DNA of 64,000 bases. Source: an uncultured Poribacteria bacterium. GTDB lineage: Bacteria; Poribacteria; WGA-4E; WGA-3G. Position numbers and translations under genes: made by a program. The notes beneath the pieces are model-generated. The model was not told the origin of the DNA, ran no database searches, and saw nothing but the letters and a program-made list of their open reading frames with translations. The stretch covers positions 186,001 to 250,000 of the forward strand of contig OX638352.1 in assembly GCA_951813545.1 (NCBI GenBank), written 5' to 3'. Positions within the stretch are counted from its first letter, which is position 1. Each line of letters starts with the position of its first letter. Of the stretch, positions 1-7,864 are shown piece after piece.

Positions 1-1309
1 TTGCGTGTGCGGCATCTCGGATAATCTGCTCATCAAAATCGGATTTGGTATAGAGATCGGCATCTAAATCATCCTGATTGTCAATTTCAACGTCGTGTAG
101 GTCGCGTGTGTAGCGGAGTTTAAGCTCCGTTTGGAACATTGAAGATAGCAAGGATGTTGTGGGTGCGTATTTCCTAAATTGCAATTTTGCTGGGTTGAGA
201 TAATAAAGGTTTCCACTTCCGTCAATCCCTTTGAGTTGGAGCGCAACATCGGTCTCAACTTCTCGTCGAAATGGGATAAGCAGCTTCTGCGTATACACGC
301 CATCCGTCGTAAATCGTTGGATACGCCGTAGTCGGTAGCGAAATAGCTTTGCGTCTCCGCTATAGCGTCGTATCGGATCGTCAAGTCGCTTCGGAAGTGT
401 GGAGACGAAATCCTTCAGATACTTCGCTGTGTCAGCGACAAGTAGCGTTCCATCTGGCAACGCTGTTATCCGAAAAGGTGCTATAAATTCTCCCGCTGCG
501 TCCCCATACTCACCGAAAGTGCTCAAGAACTTTCCGTCGGCACTGTATTTCAGCACCCGATGTCCCTTTTCGTCAACGATGTAGAGATTTCCGGCTTCAT
601 CAACCGTCATATCAGCGGGATGGACGATGTGACCTACCGTCGGTTGGGCAAGTGGATAGCGGGCAATGTGTTTACCAGTCGCATCCAGTTTGACGATTAT
701 TTTATTCGGGGCATCACTGTCACAGACATAGAGGTTGCCCTGGATATCCGTTGCTAACAAAAACTTCCGTTTTGTATCCCCTTGTGGAATAATCAAGGCA
801 TAATTGCCATCTGCATCCAAGCCAGGTACAGCGGTTTCAAGCTTCTTTATTCGTTGGCTCAAATCTTGAATCGGGTAACTTGCGACAAACACGCCGTGCG
901 CGTCAAATTTATGGATACACGGACCGTAGTTAAAGACCTTAGTTCCAGATATTGTTTGTACGTCAGGGTCCGAAATCTGGACGAACATCCAATCCATTAC
1001 ATAGATGCTGCTATCCGTGCCGACAGCAATAGCGGTAGGATTAATGAACCGAAACTCACTTTCCTTCTCCATCTGGATGTCAAATACAAAGCCCCCCGTT
1101 TCATTGAACTTCTGAATTCGGAAGTTATCGGTATCCGTCACATAGATGGCACCGTCAGGTCCAAACGCCATGAACAAGGTTTTCGCGAACTGTGCCTCGC
1201 CTTCCCCTTTTTCACCAAACTCGCCAACAAATTTGAATTCTTGTGCAGCGTTTACAGATACCGAAAGTAAGAACAGCAGACAAAGCGTTAAGTTTTTTAG
1301 GTTAAACAT
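1..1309 (-). CDS. Secreted NHL-repeat beta-propeller protein, C-terminus off the left edge
   Basis: This reading frame stays open from an ATG at 1309 to the window edge, giving at least 436 residues. The first ~22 residues form a signal peptide (MFNLKNLTLCLLFLLSVSVNA), so the product is probably exported. The mature part has repeated NHL/six-bladed propeller units with the pattern GPDGAIYVTDTDN, DIQGNLYVCDSD, DEAGNLYIVDEKGHRVLKY and LPDGTLLVADT, each about 45-60 residues apart. Such propellers usually bind ligands or partners or act as scaffolds; no catalytic residues can be assigned. The gene is followed on its 5' side by nusB in the same direction, 72 bp away. The C-terminus is missing from this window, so any C-terminal anchor or sorting domain is unknown. 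Confidence 0.85.
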   Translation of the reverse strand, partial: MFNLKNLTLCLLFLLSVSVNAAQEFKFVGEFGEKGEGEAQFAKTLFMAFGPDGAIYVTDTDNFRIQKFNETGGFVFDIQMEKESEFRFINPTAIAVGTDSSIYVMDWMFVQISDPDVQTISGTKVFNYGPCIHKFDAHGVFVASYPIQDLSQRIKKLETAVPGLDADGNYALIIPQGDTKRKFLLATDIQGNLYVCDSDAPNKIIVKLDATGKHIARYPLAQPTVGHIVHPADMTVDEAGNLYIVDEKGHRVLKYSADGKFLSTFGEYGDAAGEFIAPFRITALPDGTLLVADTAKYLKDFVSTLPKRLDDPIRRYSGDAKLFRYRLRRIQRFTTDGVYTQKLLIPFRREVETDVALQLKGIDGSGNLYYLNPAKLQFRKYAPTTSLLSSMFQTELKLRYTRDLHDVEIDNQDDLDADLYTKSDFDEQIIRDAAHA

Positions 1310-1381
1310 TTGTTGGTTTTATACGCGCCCCTGACTTTTCTTATTTTTTGTGACTCACAGTCTGTTCCATAATCAGATATT

Positions 1382-1801
1382 TTAGCATTCAGGGACATCC
1401 AGATGTTTTTTTTGTATGCTGTCCAAGACCCCATTGATAAATTTAGATGAATCCGGGGTGCTATAGGATTTGGCAATCTCAATAGCCTCATTAATTGAGG
1501 TCGCTGGATCAATGTCACTGAGATAGAGAATTTCATAAGTTGCACATCGTAGGATGGAGAGATCTACGACAGGCATCCGGTGGAGTTTCCAATTTTCGGA
1601 TGTGTTTTGAAGTACTGCATCAATTGCGTCCAGATGTGCAGTGGTACCCTCAACGAGTTGCACCACAAACGGACGGAGTTTTGCGGATGTGTCCTGGCTC
1701 TGCCAAAACTGCTCCATGACGATTGGCACCGGAGCAGCGGTGAGTTGAATTTGATACAGTATTTGCATCGCAACGATGCGAGATTGTCTACGAGGAGACA
1801 T
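1382..1801 (-). CDS. nusB: Transcription antitermination factor NusB
   Basis: 139 residues, the normal length for NusB. The opening RRQSRIVAMQILYQIQL matches the family's R-x-x-A-x-x-x-L-Y start, and the C-terminal part has the conserved INEAIEIAKSYSTPDSSKF and FINGVLD segments. NusB pairs with S10 (NusE) on boxA RNA to keep RNA polymerase processive through rRNA operons. A near-perfect promoter lies 70 bp upstream, so nusB is probably the first gene of its transcript, with the beta-propeller gene downstream. In many bacteria nusB sits with ribH; here no riboflavin gene is nearby. Confidence 0.95.
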   Translation of the reverse strand: MSPRRQSRIVAMQILYQIQLTAAPVPIVMEQFWQSQDTSAKLRPFVVQLVEGTTAHLDAIDAVLQNTSENWKLHRMPVVDLSILRCATYEILYLSDIDPATSINEAIEIAKSYSTPDSSKFINGVLDSIQKKHLDVPEC

Positions 1802-1870
1802 TAGAGGCCCTGACTTTCTGATTTTAAGGTGTTGACGTGTAAAGGATTACCACTGCAAACGCTACCTTGT

Positions 1871-1899
1871 ATTATACACGGTTTCAGGCGGTATGTCAA
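1871..1899 (-). promoter_or_regulatory. Sigma-70 promoter of nusB
   Basis: On the minus strand TTGACA (1894-1899) and TATAAT (1871-1876) both match consensus, with a 17 bp spacer. The predicted start of transcription is near 1864, giving a leader of about 60 nt. Confidence 0.8.
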
Positions 1900-2100
1900 C
1901 CAAAAATCACAGGCGAGGAACCTCGGACTACGGGCAAATCCAGTAAAACACTAAATCACATATAAACCGTAATATTTCCACAGCAGTCAAGATTTTAACG
2001 GGTTGCTGGTAAAATCCTAAACTTTCTGCAACAAAAGTGTCCCTTTAACTATGAATTTTCACTATAATTTGTTAAAAAGTAGATACAATGCTTGAAATAC

Positions 2101-2129
2101 TTGACAATTCTGTCAAAAACTTTTAAAAT
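2101..2129 (+). promoter_or_regulatory. Promoter with overlapping palindromic operator for the ggt operon
   Basis: TTGACA (2101-2106), 17 bp spacer, TAAAAT (2124-2129). The -35 box is also the left arm of a perfect inverted repeat, TTGACA-attc-TGTCAA (2101-2116), which would let a dimeric repressor cover the -35 region. The operator role is inference. Confidence 0.7.
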
Positions 2130-2164
2130 GCCACGTATTAGCCTTCAGCGAAAGGAAAATACCT

Positions 2165-3766
2165 GTGAATTTACACAAAAAAGATTACGGCACCGTTGCT
2201 GGACCACATCCTCGCACGGCACAGGCAGGATTTGAAATGCTCCTTGCCGGTGGGAACGCCATTGATGCCGCCGTTGCCGCTGCCTTTGCAGAGGGTGTCG
2301 TGGAACCTTCGCACAACGGCATAGCAGGGTATGGTGGTTGTGTGCTTATCTATCGCAGGAAAACAGAAGATGTCATCGCGATAGATTACAACACTGCAGC
2401 ACCCGCTGCTGCCTCCGAAGATATGTTTAAGATTGAAGATGCTCCCAATGTGCCTGCGGGTTACCGAGTGCCGGGACGTGTAAACGTTCACGGTCCGTTA
2501 TCTATCGGGGTGCCGGGGGTTGTTGCTGGTTTGTGCTTGGCGTTGGAGGAGTTTGGGAGTCTACCGCTAGCGAATGTGCTCCGCCCGGCTATCAACTCTG
2601 CACGTCACGGCTACGCGCCGAACAGTGCGAACCGCGGCGGGATCGCCGGGAACGCGGAACGGTGGAAACAGGACTTTCCAGAAACGGCGAGAGTTTTCCT
2701 CAAAAATGGAAAGCCCCCAAAGAAGGGAGAAAAACTCACCAATCCCGAACTCGCCCGAACCTTGGAAGCGGTCGCGGAAGGCGGGCACGCTGCGTTCTAC
2801 GAAGGGGCAATCGCCGAAACAATCGCAAATCACATTCAGGAACTCGGCGGATGCTTAACTTCAGATGACCTGAAGAATTATCGTCCCTTTATCACACAAC
2901 CCTACGAAATTGAGTATCGAGGCTATTCGGTTTATACAGCACCGCTCGGTGCAGGTGGACTGACGACCTTACAGATGCTCCGATTGGTCGAGGAATTTGA
3001 TCTGACAGCGATGTCCATTGCTGAAAGGTTTCACCTTTTCGCTGAAGCGATGAAAGTTTGTTGGCCCGAAAGACTCCGCCGATTCGGTGACCCACGTGTC
3101 GTTGACATAGACATCGAAACAGAACTCTCTGATAGTCTCACTGTTACACTCAGCGAAAAACTGAAGGCGGGACTTGAATCGCCGCAACCCGGAGAAGTCG
3201 TCTATCACGAACCGATGAATTGCACAAGCCACATCTCTACCGCGGATGCCCAGGGGAACATGGTATCCCTAACACAAACACACGGCGGTGGATTCGGTTC
3301 AATGGTGACGGTACCGGGCACAGGTTTACTCTTTGGACACGGTGTCGGGCGTTTTGATCCGAGGCCTGGGCTTGCGAACTCTGTCGGACCTGAGAAGCGC
3401 CCACTCCACAACATGGCACCCTTTCTCGCCACGCGAGAAGGTATGCCTTTTGCCACCTATGGTATACCCGGCGGCAGGACTATCCCGAACAACCAGCTCA
3501 ACATCAGCGTCAGTCTTTTTGACCTGGAGGTGCCAATACAACAGGCATTGGACGCACCGAGGGTTCACACCGATGGTGCTGAACCGATCCAAGTTGAACC
3601 GCGCGCAGGTGAAGAGACACTTGCAGCATTACGAAAACTCGGACATGAAATCACAGCAAGCGCGGGTATCGGTGGACCTGGACACGGTATTCGTCTTTGG
3701 GAAAATGGAACTTACCAAGACGGTGGTACGGATCCACGAGGCGAAGGAAAAGTTATAACAAAATAA
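2165..3766 (+). CDS. ggt: Gamma-glutamyltransferase family protein
   Basis: 533 residues starting at GTG with AAAGGA upstream. Gamma-glutamyltranspeptidases cleave themselves before a threonine that then acts as the nucleophile for transfer or hydrolysis of gamma-glutamyl groups. The N-terminal GGNAIDAAVAAAFAEGVVEP block, the GGCLTSDDL region and the start of the small subunit are all recognisable. The nucleophile is Thr354 in NCTSHISTADAQGN, where E. coli has TTHYS. No signal peptide is visible, so it is either cytoplasmic or exported in an unusual way; several such homologues act as amidases or acylases rather than on glutathione. First gene of an operon with an SDR (14 bp gap), a Rieske ferredoxin and an epimerase. 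Confidence 0.9.
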   Translation: MNLHKKDYGTVAGPHPRTAQAGFEMLLAGGNAIDAAVAAAFAEGVVEPSHNGIAGYGGCVLIYRRKTEDVIAIDYNTAAPAAASEDMFKIEDAPNVPAGYRVPGRVNVHGPLSIGVPGVVAGLCLALEEFGSLPLANVLRPAINSARHGYAPNSANRGGIAGNAERWKQDFPETARVFLKNGKPPKKGEKLTNPELARTLEAVAEGGHAAFYEGAIAETIANHIQELGGCLTSDDLKNYRPFITQPYEIEYRGYSVYTAPLGAGGLTTLQMLRLVEEFDLTAMSIAERFHLFAEAMKVCWPERLRRFGDPRVVDIDIETELSDSLTVTLSEKLKAGLESPQPGEVVYHEPMNCTSHISTADAQGNMVSLTQTHGGGFGSMVTVPGTGLLFGHGVGRFDPRPGLANSVGPEKRPLHNMAPFLATREGMPFATYGIPGGRTIPNNQLNISVSLFDLEVPIQQALDAPRVHTDGAEPIQVEPRAGEETLAALRKLGHEITASAGIGGPGHGIRLWENGTYQDGGTDPRGEGKVITK

Positions 3767-3780
3767 TAGGAGATCTGATA

Positions 3781-4569
3781 GTGGTTTTTCGCGACGATGC
3801 CCTTGCAGGACTGCATATCGTAATTTCGGGTGGGTGCGGTGCGATTGGGCTTGGAATCGTTAAAAAATTGATGGCGCACGGTGCAAACATAACGGTGAAC
3901 GACATCCTGTCAGATCAAACGGCAACAGACCGACTCAGTGAAAATGGAATTGACATAGAGAAAATAAGCTATGTCAAGGCAGATCTGACAGACACCGATG
4001 AAACCGACATGTTGGTAAGTACAGCTCGCGAACGGTTTGGAGCTATCCACGTCGCGCTGTGTCACATCGGTATGGTGATCCCGAAACCCTTATTGGAGTA
4101 CACAGCAGGAGAGTGGGACGAGACAATGGCGGTCAATGCCCGAACAGCGTTTTTATTGGGCAGTGCTGCATCCCGTTCAATGCTTGAAGATGGTGTTAAA
4201 GGACAACTCATTTTTACGACATCTTGGGTCGCTGACGTACCGTGGCCAGAGATTGGACCGTATAACGCAAGTAAGGCTGCGATGAAACAGCTAATGCGCT
4301 CCTTTGCACGGGAATTAGCAGATAAAGGCATTCGCGCAAATGCGGTTGCCCCTGGAATCGTTAGCGTCGGACTTGCCAAACAACAGTGGGATACGGATCC
4401 GACCTATCGCGCCCGTGCACAGAAAGCGATTCCACTCGGCGTTATGCAACCCCTCGATTCGGTGGCAAACGCCTTTCTATTTTTGTGTAGCCCCGCCGCA
4501 GATTATATGACCGGGACAGTACTGCTCGTAGACGGCGGATGTAGCCTGTACCCAATGGATGACGCATAG
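3781..4569 (+). CDS. Short-chain dehydrogenase/reductase
   Basis: 262 residues from a GTG at 3781 with AGGAG just upstream; a longer in-frame start at 3697 would overlap ggt and adds a basic, non-homologous tail, so I reject it. Classical SDR fold: nucleotide-binding SGGCGAIG near residue 14, catalytic Ser148, Tyr161 and Lys165 (YNASK), and the PG motif in NAVAPGIVSVG. The usual NNAG stretch is replaced by CHIGM, a small deviation. The C-terminal TGTVLLVDGGCSL is typical. It would oxidise or reduce an alcohol/ketone with NAD(P); the substrate is not evident. Second gene of the ggt operon. Confidence 0.9.
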   Translation: MVFRDDALAGLHIVISGGCGAIGLGIVKKLMAHGANITVNDILSDQTATDRLSENGIDIEKISYVKADLTDTDETDMLVSTARERFGAIHVALCHIGMVIPKPLLEYTAGEWDETMAVNARTAFLLGSAASRSMLEDGVKGQLIFTTSWVADVPWPEIGPYNASKAAMKQLMRSFARELADKGIRANAVAPGIVSVGLAKQQWDTDPTYRARAQKAIPLGVMQPLDSVANAFLFLCSPAADYMTGTVLLVDGGCSLYPMDDA

Positions 4570-4735
4570 ATCCCACAAAGGATAAACAAAACAAATTTTT
4601 CGTGTGGTTCAGCAAGCAGGCTTCGGTATAAGATGGCGATGGTTTATTCCGAGACCAAAGCCCAAACCGAAATCCTTCTGGAGTAATGGTATCAATCGGA
4701 AAGTTCTAGCCGTGTTTTCTGATGCAATTTCAATT

Positions 4736-4757
4736 CCGTGTTTCATAAGAAACGCGG
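4736..4757 (+). promoter_or_regulatory. Hairpin just upstream of the Rieske gene's ribosome site
   Basis: Nine-base arms CCGTGTTTC and GAAACGCGG (one T-G pair) around ATAA, ending a few bases before the GGAGA ribosome-binding site. It may influence translation or mRNA processing inside the operon; only the structure is seen. Confidence 0.35.
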
Positions 4758-4772
4758 AAAGACGGAGAAATT

Positions 4773-5099
4773 ATGTCACAATTTGTAAAAGCCGCGACAA
4801 CCGATCAGATTCAGCCCGGTAAATGTCTCGGTGTGAAAGTTGAAGGCGTTTTCATCGGTATCTACAACGTAAAGGGTGAGTATTATGCCATGAACAACAT
4901 TTGCCCACATCTCGGTGGGGTGTTGAGTTACGGCTTTTTAGACAATAACTGTGTTACGTGTCCACTCCACATGTGGGAATTCGATGTGACAACTGGTGAG
5001 TGCGTGTGGCCAGGTGAGGAGAAATTACCCACCTATGCTATTAAAGTAGAAGGCGAAGATATTCTCGTAGATGTCGAAACGCCTCTCCAAGCGAATTAG
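4773..5099 (+). CDS. Rieske-type [2Fe-2S] ferredoxin
   Basis: 108 residues, the length of stand-alone Rieske ferredoxins that carry electrons to aromatic-ring or other non-heme oxygenases. The cluster ligands are intact: Cys44-x-His46 in CPHLGG and Cys63-x-x-His66 in CPLHMW. No membrane segment or signal peptide, so it is cytoplasmic. It follows the SDR by about 200 bp and precedes an epimerase gene, in the same direction. No oxygenase alpha subunit or ferredoxin reductase is encoded nearby, so the electron acceptor must be encoded elsewhere or the protein works with an unrecognised partner. Confidence 0.92.
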   Translation: MSQFVKAATTDQIQPGKCLGVKVEGVFIGIYNVKGEYYAMNNICPHLGGVLSYGFLDNNCVTCPLHMWEFDVTTGECVWPGEEKLPTYAIKVEGEDILVDVETPLQAN

Positions 5100-5117
5100 T
5101 ACCTATTTGGGTAAGCG

Positions 5118-5139
5118 GGCGCGGTCGTGCGATCGCGCC
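5118..5139 (+). repeat. Palindrome between the Rieske and epimerase genes
   Basis: GGCGCGGTCG-TG-CGATCGCGCC, ten-base arms with one mismatch, 24 bp before the epimerase start. It resembles the dispersed GC-rich palindromes elsewhere in the window but lacks the CCTACA end. Confidence 0.45.
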
Positions 5140-5162
5140 TGTTGAAGAGAAGGAGAAAGATT

Positions 5163-6119
5163 ATGGCATATCTGCTCACCGGTGGCATGGGATGCATCGG
5201 TACTTATGTCATCCGCGACCTGTTGGCAGCCGGTGAAAAGGTAGTCGTTTACGATTTTGCTTACGACCTAACCATCCCCAAAATGGTACTCACGGATGAA
5301 CAGATTGAAGGGTTTACCTTCGTGCAGGGAGATATTACCGACCTACCACACATCTTACGTACTATCCAAGAACATGAAATCGATCGGGTTATTCATCTCG
5401 CTTCGTGGCAGGTCCCGGCGTGCAATGCGAATCCACCCGAAGCGTTAAAGGTTGTCTGTGAAGGCACGATCAACATATTGGAAGCGGCGCGTATCTTCAA
5501 ACTCAAGCGCGTCGTTTGGGCAAGCAGTGTCGCTGTTTTCGGTGCACCAGAGGATTACAATCATCAACAAATCCTTAACGATGCCCCACACTATCCTAAG
5601 TTCATCTACGGCGCATGTAAATCGCTCAATGAGAAATACGCAACGCACTATTTCGATGCTTATGGCGTTGATTCAATCGGACTTCGGTTTACTGCTGTCT
5701 ATGGTGTCGGTAGGACACGCGGGATGAGTTCGTTCACGACCCAGATGATCGAAGCGGTGGCGTTGGGTGAATCGCACGTCTGTCCATTTGGCGACGATGC
5801 AGTGGATTGGCAGTATGTGGAAGACGTTTCTGAGTCGATTGTTCTTGCATGTACCTGCCCGACGACGCAGACACGCGTTTTCAATGTGAAGGGGGGTATC
5901 CGACCGGTCAAAGAGGGTGTGGCATATCTCAAAGCGTTGGTGCCAGATGCGCAGATTACGTTAGAACCCGGTGTGTTCGGTATCTCGTGGGATTATGATG
6001 CAACGCCTATTGCTGAAGAGATGGGATTCACACCTGCGTACACGATGGAGCAGGGGATTCTGAAAACGTTCAACCGTTTCCGAGAACGTGCGGGGTTAGC
6101 GCAGCTTGATGCGCCATAA
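5163..6119 (+). CDS. NAD-dependent epimerase/dehydratase (extended SDR)
   Basis: 318 residues from ATG 5163, which has AGAAGGAG directly upstream; a start 36 bases earlier is possible but lacks such a site. TGGMGCIG at residues 6-13 binds NAD, and Tyr149/Lys153 (YGACK) form the catalytic pair. The HLASWQVP and LRFTAVYG segments fit UDP-glucose 4-epimerase-like enzymes that act on nucleotide sugars or related carbonyl compounds. Last gene of the ggt-SDR-Rieske operon; a nested palindrome follows the stop codon and may serve as terminator. The exact substrate is not predictable. Confidence 0.9.
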   Translation: MAYLLTGGMGCIGTYVIRDLLAAGEKVVVYDFAYDLTIPKMVLTDEQIEGFTFVQGDITDLPHILRTIQEHEIDRVIHLASWQVPACNANPPEALKVVCEGTINILEAARIFKLKRVVWASSVAVFGAPEDYNHQQILNDAPHYPKFIYGACKSLNEKYATHYFDAYGVDSIGLRFTAVYGVGRTRGMSSFTTQMIEAVALGESHVCPFGDDAVDWQYVEDVSESIVLACTCPTTQTRVFNVKGGIRPVKEGVAYLKALVPDAQITLEPGVFGISWDYDATPIAEEMGFTPAYTMEQGILKTFNRFRERAGLAQLDAP

Positions 6120-6150
6120 CCGCTGGAATACCAATGGTACCGTGTCTCGA

Positions 6151-6199
6151 CTGCTGGTGGGATTTATTGTAGGGGCGAGGTTGCAAACCTCGCCAGCAG
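6151..6199. repeat. Nested palindrome of the dispersed CCTACA-hairpin family
   Basis: Inner hairpin GGCGAGGTT-GCA-AACCTCGCC (6174-6194) preceded on the plus strand by TGTAGG, that is, followed by CCTACA on the minus strand. Outer arms CTGCTGG (6151-6157) and CCAGCAG (6193-6199) are also complementary. It could terminate transcripts from both sides. Confidence 0.7.
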
Positions 6200-6261
6200 T
6201 GTACGAGTTGTAGGTACTCATCAGCAATTGCGTGAGTCCTAACCTTCTATAAATTTCAGCA

Positions 6262-6936
6262 TCACGAAAAGATGTCCCATAGAATCTGAAAAATTCCTCC
6301 TAAAATCGAAACAACCCCAACAAGCAGGGTACACTTTCCAACGAACCCTTCAATTGAAGTAGAAGCCAATTTCCTAATGACGAGACGTGCCCAAGCTGCT
6401 AACGCACAACCATTCAAAAGCAATTCCACTCCTTGTTCCCAGTCTGCGATTTCGCGAGACACATTGAAAATGAGGGCATCCCTTATTGCAAAGGCATCAG
6501 AAGTGAGCGAATACCCAGCCGCAGCAGCGACAAGAATTGCGCTAATAGACAAAGAACGGGTTACAGGAGATATATTTAAAACAACGTAAATCCATATCAA
6601 AATTGCCAGATTCTCGAAAGCCGAAGGTAACCACCGAATCCATTCCCACTGACTCACAGTTGGAAAATCTCGGAACTGACGCTCTAATACGTGAGCCAAC
6701 CCTACCCCTCCAATGCCACACCCTAAGGCAAACATAACACAGCAACCAAAAAATACAGAACGAGGCACACGCGGAATACCGAGTACCATTAGACCTGAAA
6801 AAGCCACGGTAACACCAGTGCAAATCAAGACGGCACTGTCACTATCTGACTGAATTGCCATAGCCCCGAAAATCAATGGATTTAGGAGTATTGTCTTCCA
6901 TGTTACTTTGGATACTTTTGCAGTTCTATCAAACAT
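6262..6936 (-). CDS. Multi-pass membrane protein, tandem paralogue 1 of 3
   Basis: 224 residues with about six or seven hydrophobic stretches separated by short charged loops; an integral inner-membrane protein with no family I recognise. It is clearly related to the next two genes: all three share a segment W-[IVLF]-x-V-x-x-x-[IMR]-[ST]-P-[VMI]-T-R-x-L (here NISPVTRSL) and, about 60 residues later, W-x-x-G-x-x-x-x-x-x-x-G-x-A followed by a tryptophan and V-x-x-K. Its N-terminal TAKVSKVT and the GCGIGG motif match paralogue 3 best. No signal peptide and no catalytic motif. The three are transcribed together, paralogue 3 first. Confidence 0.75.
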   Translation of the reverse strand: MFDRTAKVSKVTWKTILLNPLIFGAMAIQSDSDSAVLICTGVTVAFSGLMVLGIPRVPRSVFFGCCVMFALGCGIGGVGLAHVLERQFRDFPTVSQWEWIRWLPSAFENLAILIWIYVVLNISPVTRSLSISAILVAAAAGYSLTSDAFAIRDALIFNVSREIADWEQGVELLLNGCALAAWARLVIRKLASTSIEGFVGKCTLLVGVVSILGGIFQILWDIFS

Positions 6937-7012
6937 TGCGCCTCTCTTACTGATTTGATTATGCGTTAGTCACCTATCGAGCAGAACTCATAAGCAGATA
7001 TGGATGTTTACA

Positions 7013-7714
7013 TTAGCGAAATGTTATCACTATAGCCGCTACAATTCCGAATCCAATGTATATGATACCGAAAATCGTAAAAATAGTCACCAATACCTTG
7101 AAATTGGTAGGCGCAGTTTTCCGCATAACGAAGAGGGTCCATCCAACCATGGCACCACCACTCACAATAAACCCTATTGCCAAGTCCCAAGACGCTTTGA
7201 CATGAGACATATCCGAAACGATTGCATTTATCACCACTATCGCATTGCAAACGAGGACCCACCCGCTCGCGATAACACAGAAAACTATACCAATTAACAG
7301 TCCTCGAGTCATTGGAGTCATTTTCATAATTACGAACAGCCATACTAAAAAAGCTAGACTATAAAAAATTCCCGCCATTCTCCGCACCCAGTCCATTTCT
7401 GTCGTCAGTGGGACAATCAGAATGATACCTAACCCAACAATACAGCATGCTGAGGTAATGATGACTCCAGAACTGATAGATACCGATGTAGGTCGATTCT
7501 CAAAAAGTAGTAGATAGATACCGTGAATAATCCATAGGGCACCATAGATTATTAGCGTCATTCCTGCCAATTTTTTTGTCAATGTGGTACTGTCAATTGG
7601 CATCCAAATCATCATCTGAAACATTAGAAGGAGACAAACTTGGGCAGTACCTACCATCTTCTCCCATGAAACAGGCTTGAGTGCTACAAGTTTCTCTGAA
7701 ATTCGTTTAAACAC
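7013..7714 (-). CDS. Multi-pass membrane protein, tandem paralogue 2 of 3
   Basis: 233 residues, about seven predicted membrane segments. It carries the family motif as KMTPMTRGL and the later W-D-L-A-I-G-F-I-V-S-G-G-A-M-V-G-W stretch, with VMRKTAPTN closing the penultimate loop like VIRKLASTS and VTQKTFINK in its neighbours. It is the most divergent of the three at the N-terminus. A good ribosome site (AGGAGG) precedes the ATG. The function is unknown; tandem triplication with strong divergence suggests related but distinct roles or a multi-subunit complex. Confidence 0.75.
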   Translation of the reverse strand: MFKRISEKLVALKPVSWEKMVGTAQVCLLLMFQMMIWMPIDSTTLTKKLAGMTLIIYGALWIIHGIYLLLFENRPTSVSISSGVIITSACCIVGLGIILIVPLTTEMDWVRRMAGIFYSLAFLVWLFVIMKMTPMTRGLLIGIVFCVIASGWVLVCNAIVVINAIVSDMSHVKASWDLAIGFIVSGGAMVGWTLFVMRKTAPTNFKVLVTIFTIFGIIYIGFGIVAAIVITFR

Positions 7715-7732
7715 GTTTCCTCCTGCTCCTAT

Positions 7733-7852
7733 TTATAGTAAAACCCGAAAATAAGAGGGCACTTTGGAAAACACAAAACACCTCACCACCGCTGGCGAGG
7801 ATTGTATCCTCGTCTCTTTGGAGTGTCTAATTAATTCTAAACTTTACTATAA
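7733..7852. repeat. MITE-like element with 10 bp terminal inverted repeats
   Basis: 120 bp bounded by TTATAGTAAA (7733-7742) and TTTACTATAA (7843-7852), with a central hairpin CGAGGAT-TGT-ATCCTCG (7796-7812). No coding capacity. The TA at each outer edge would fit a TA target duplication of the Tc1/mariner-IS630 type. Half of it recurs at 29638-29675, and the terminal sequence recurs at 23341-23350 and 27549-27558. It separates paralogues 2 and 3. Confidence 0.65.
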
Positions 7853-7864
7853 GCCGCATCGTTC

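Larger units (their letters stand above)
1802..2164. other. Divergent intergenic region between nusB and the ggt operon
   Basis: 363 bp with no credible gene. It contains two back-to-back promoters (1871-1899 minus, 2101-2129 plus), separated by about 200 bp of AT-rich sequence in which I see no RNA gene or strong hairpin. Confidence 0.7.

Noticed and set aside
2533..2868. Arg-rich 111-codon frame overlapping ggt
   Set aside because: Out-of-frame with the conserved ggt product and compositionally a shadow.
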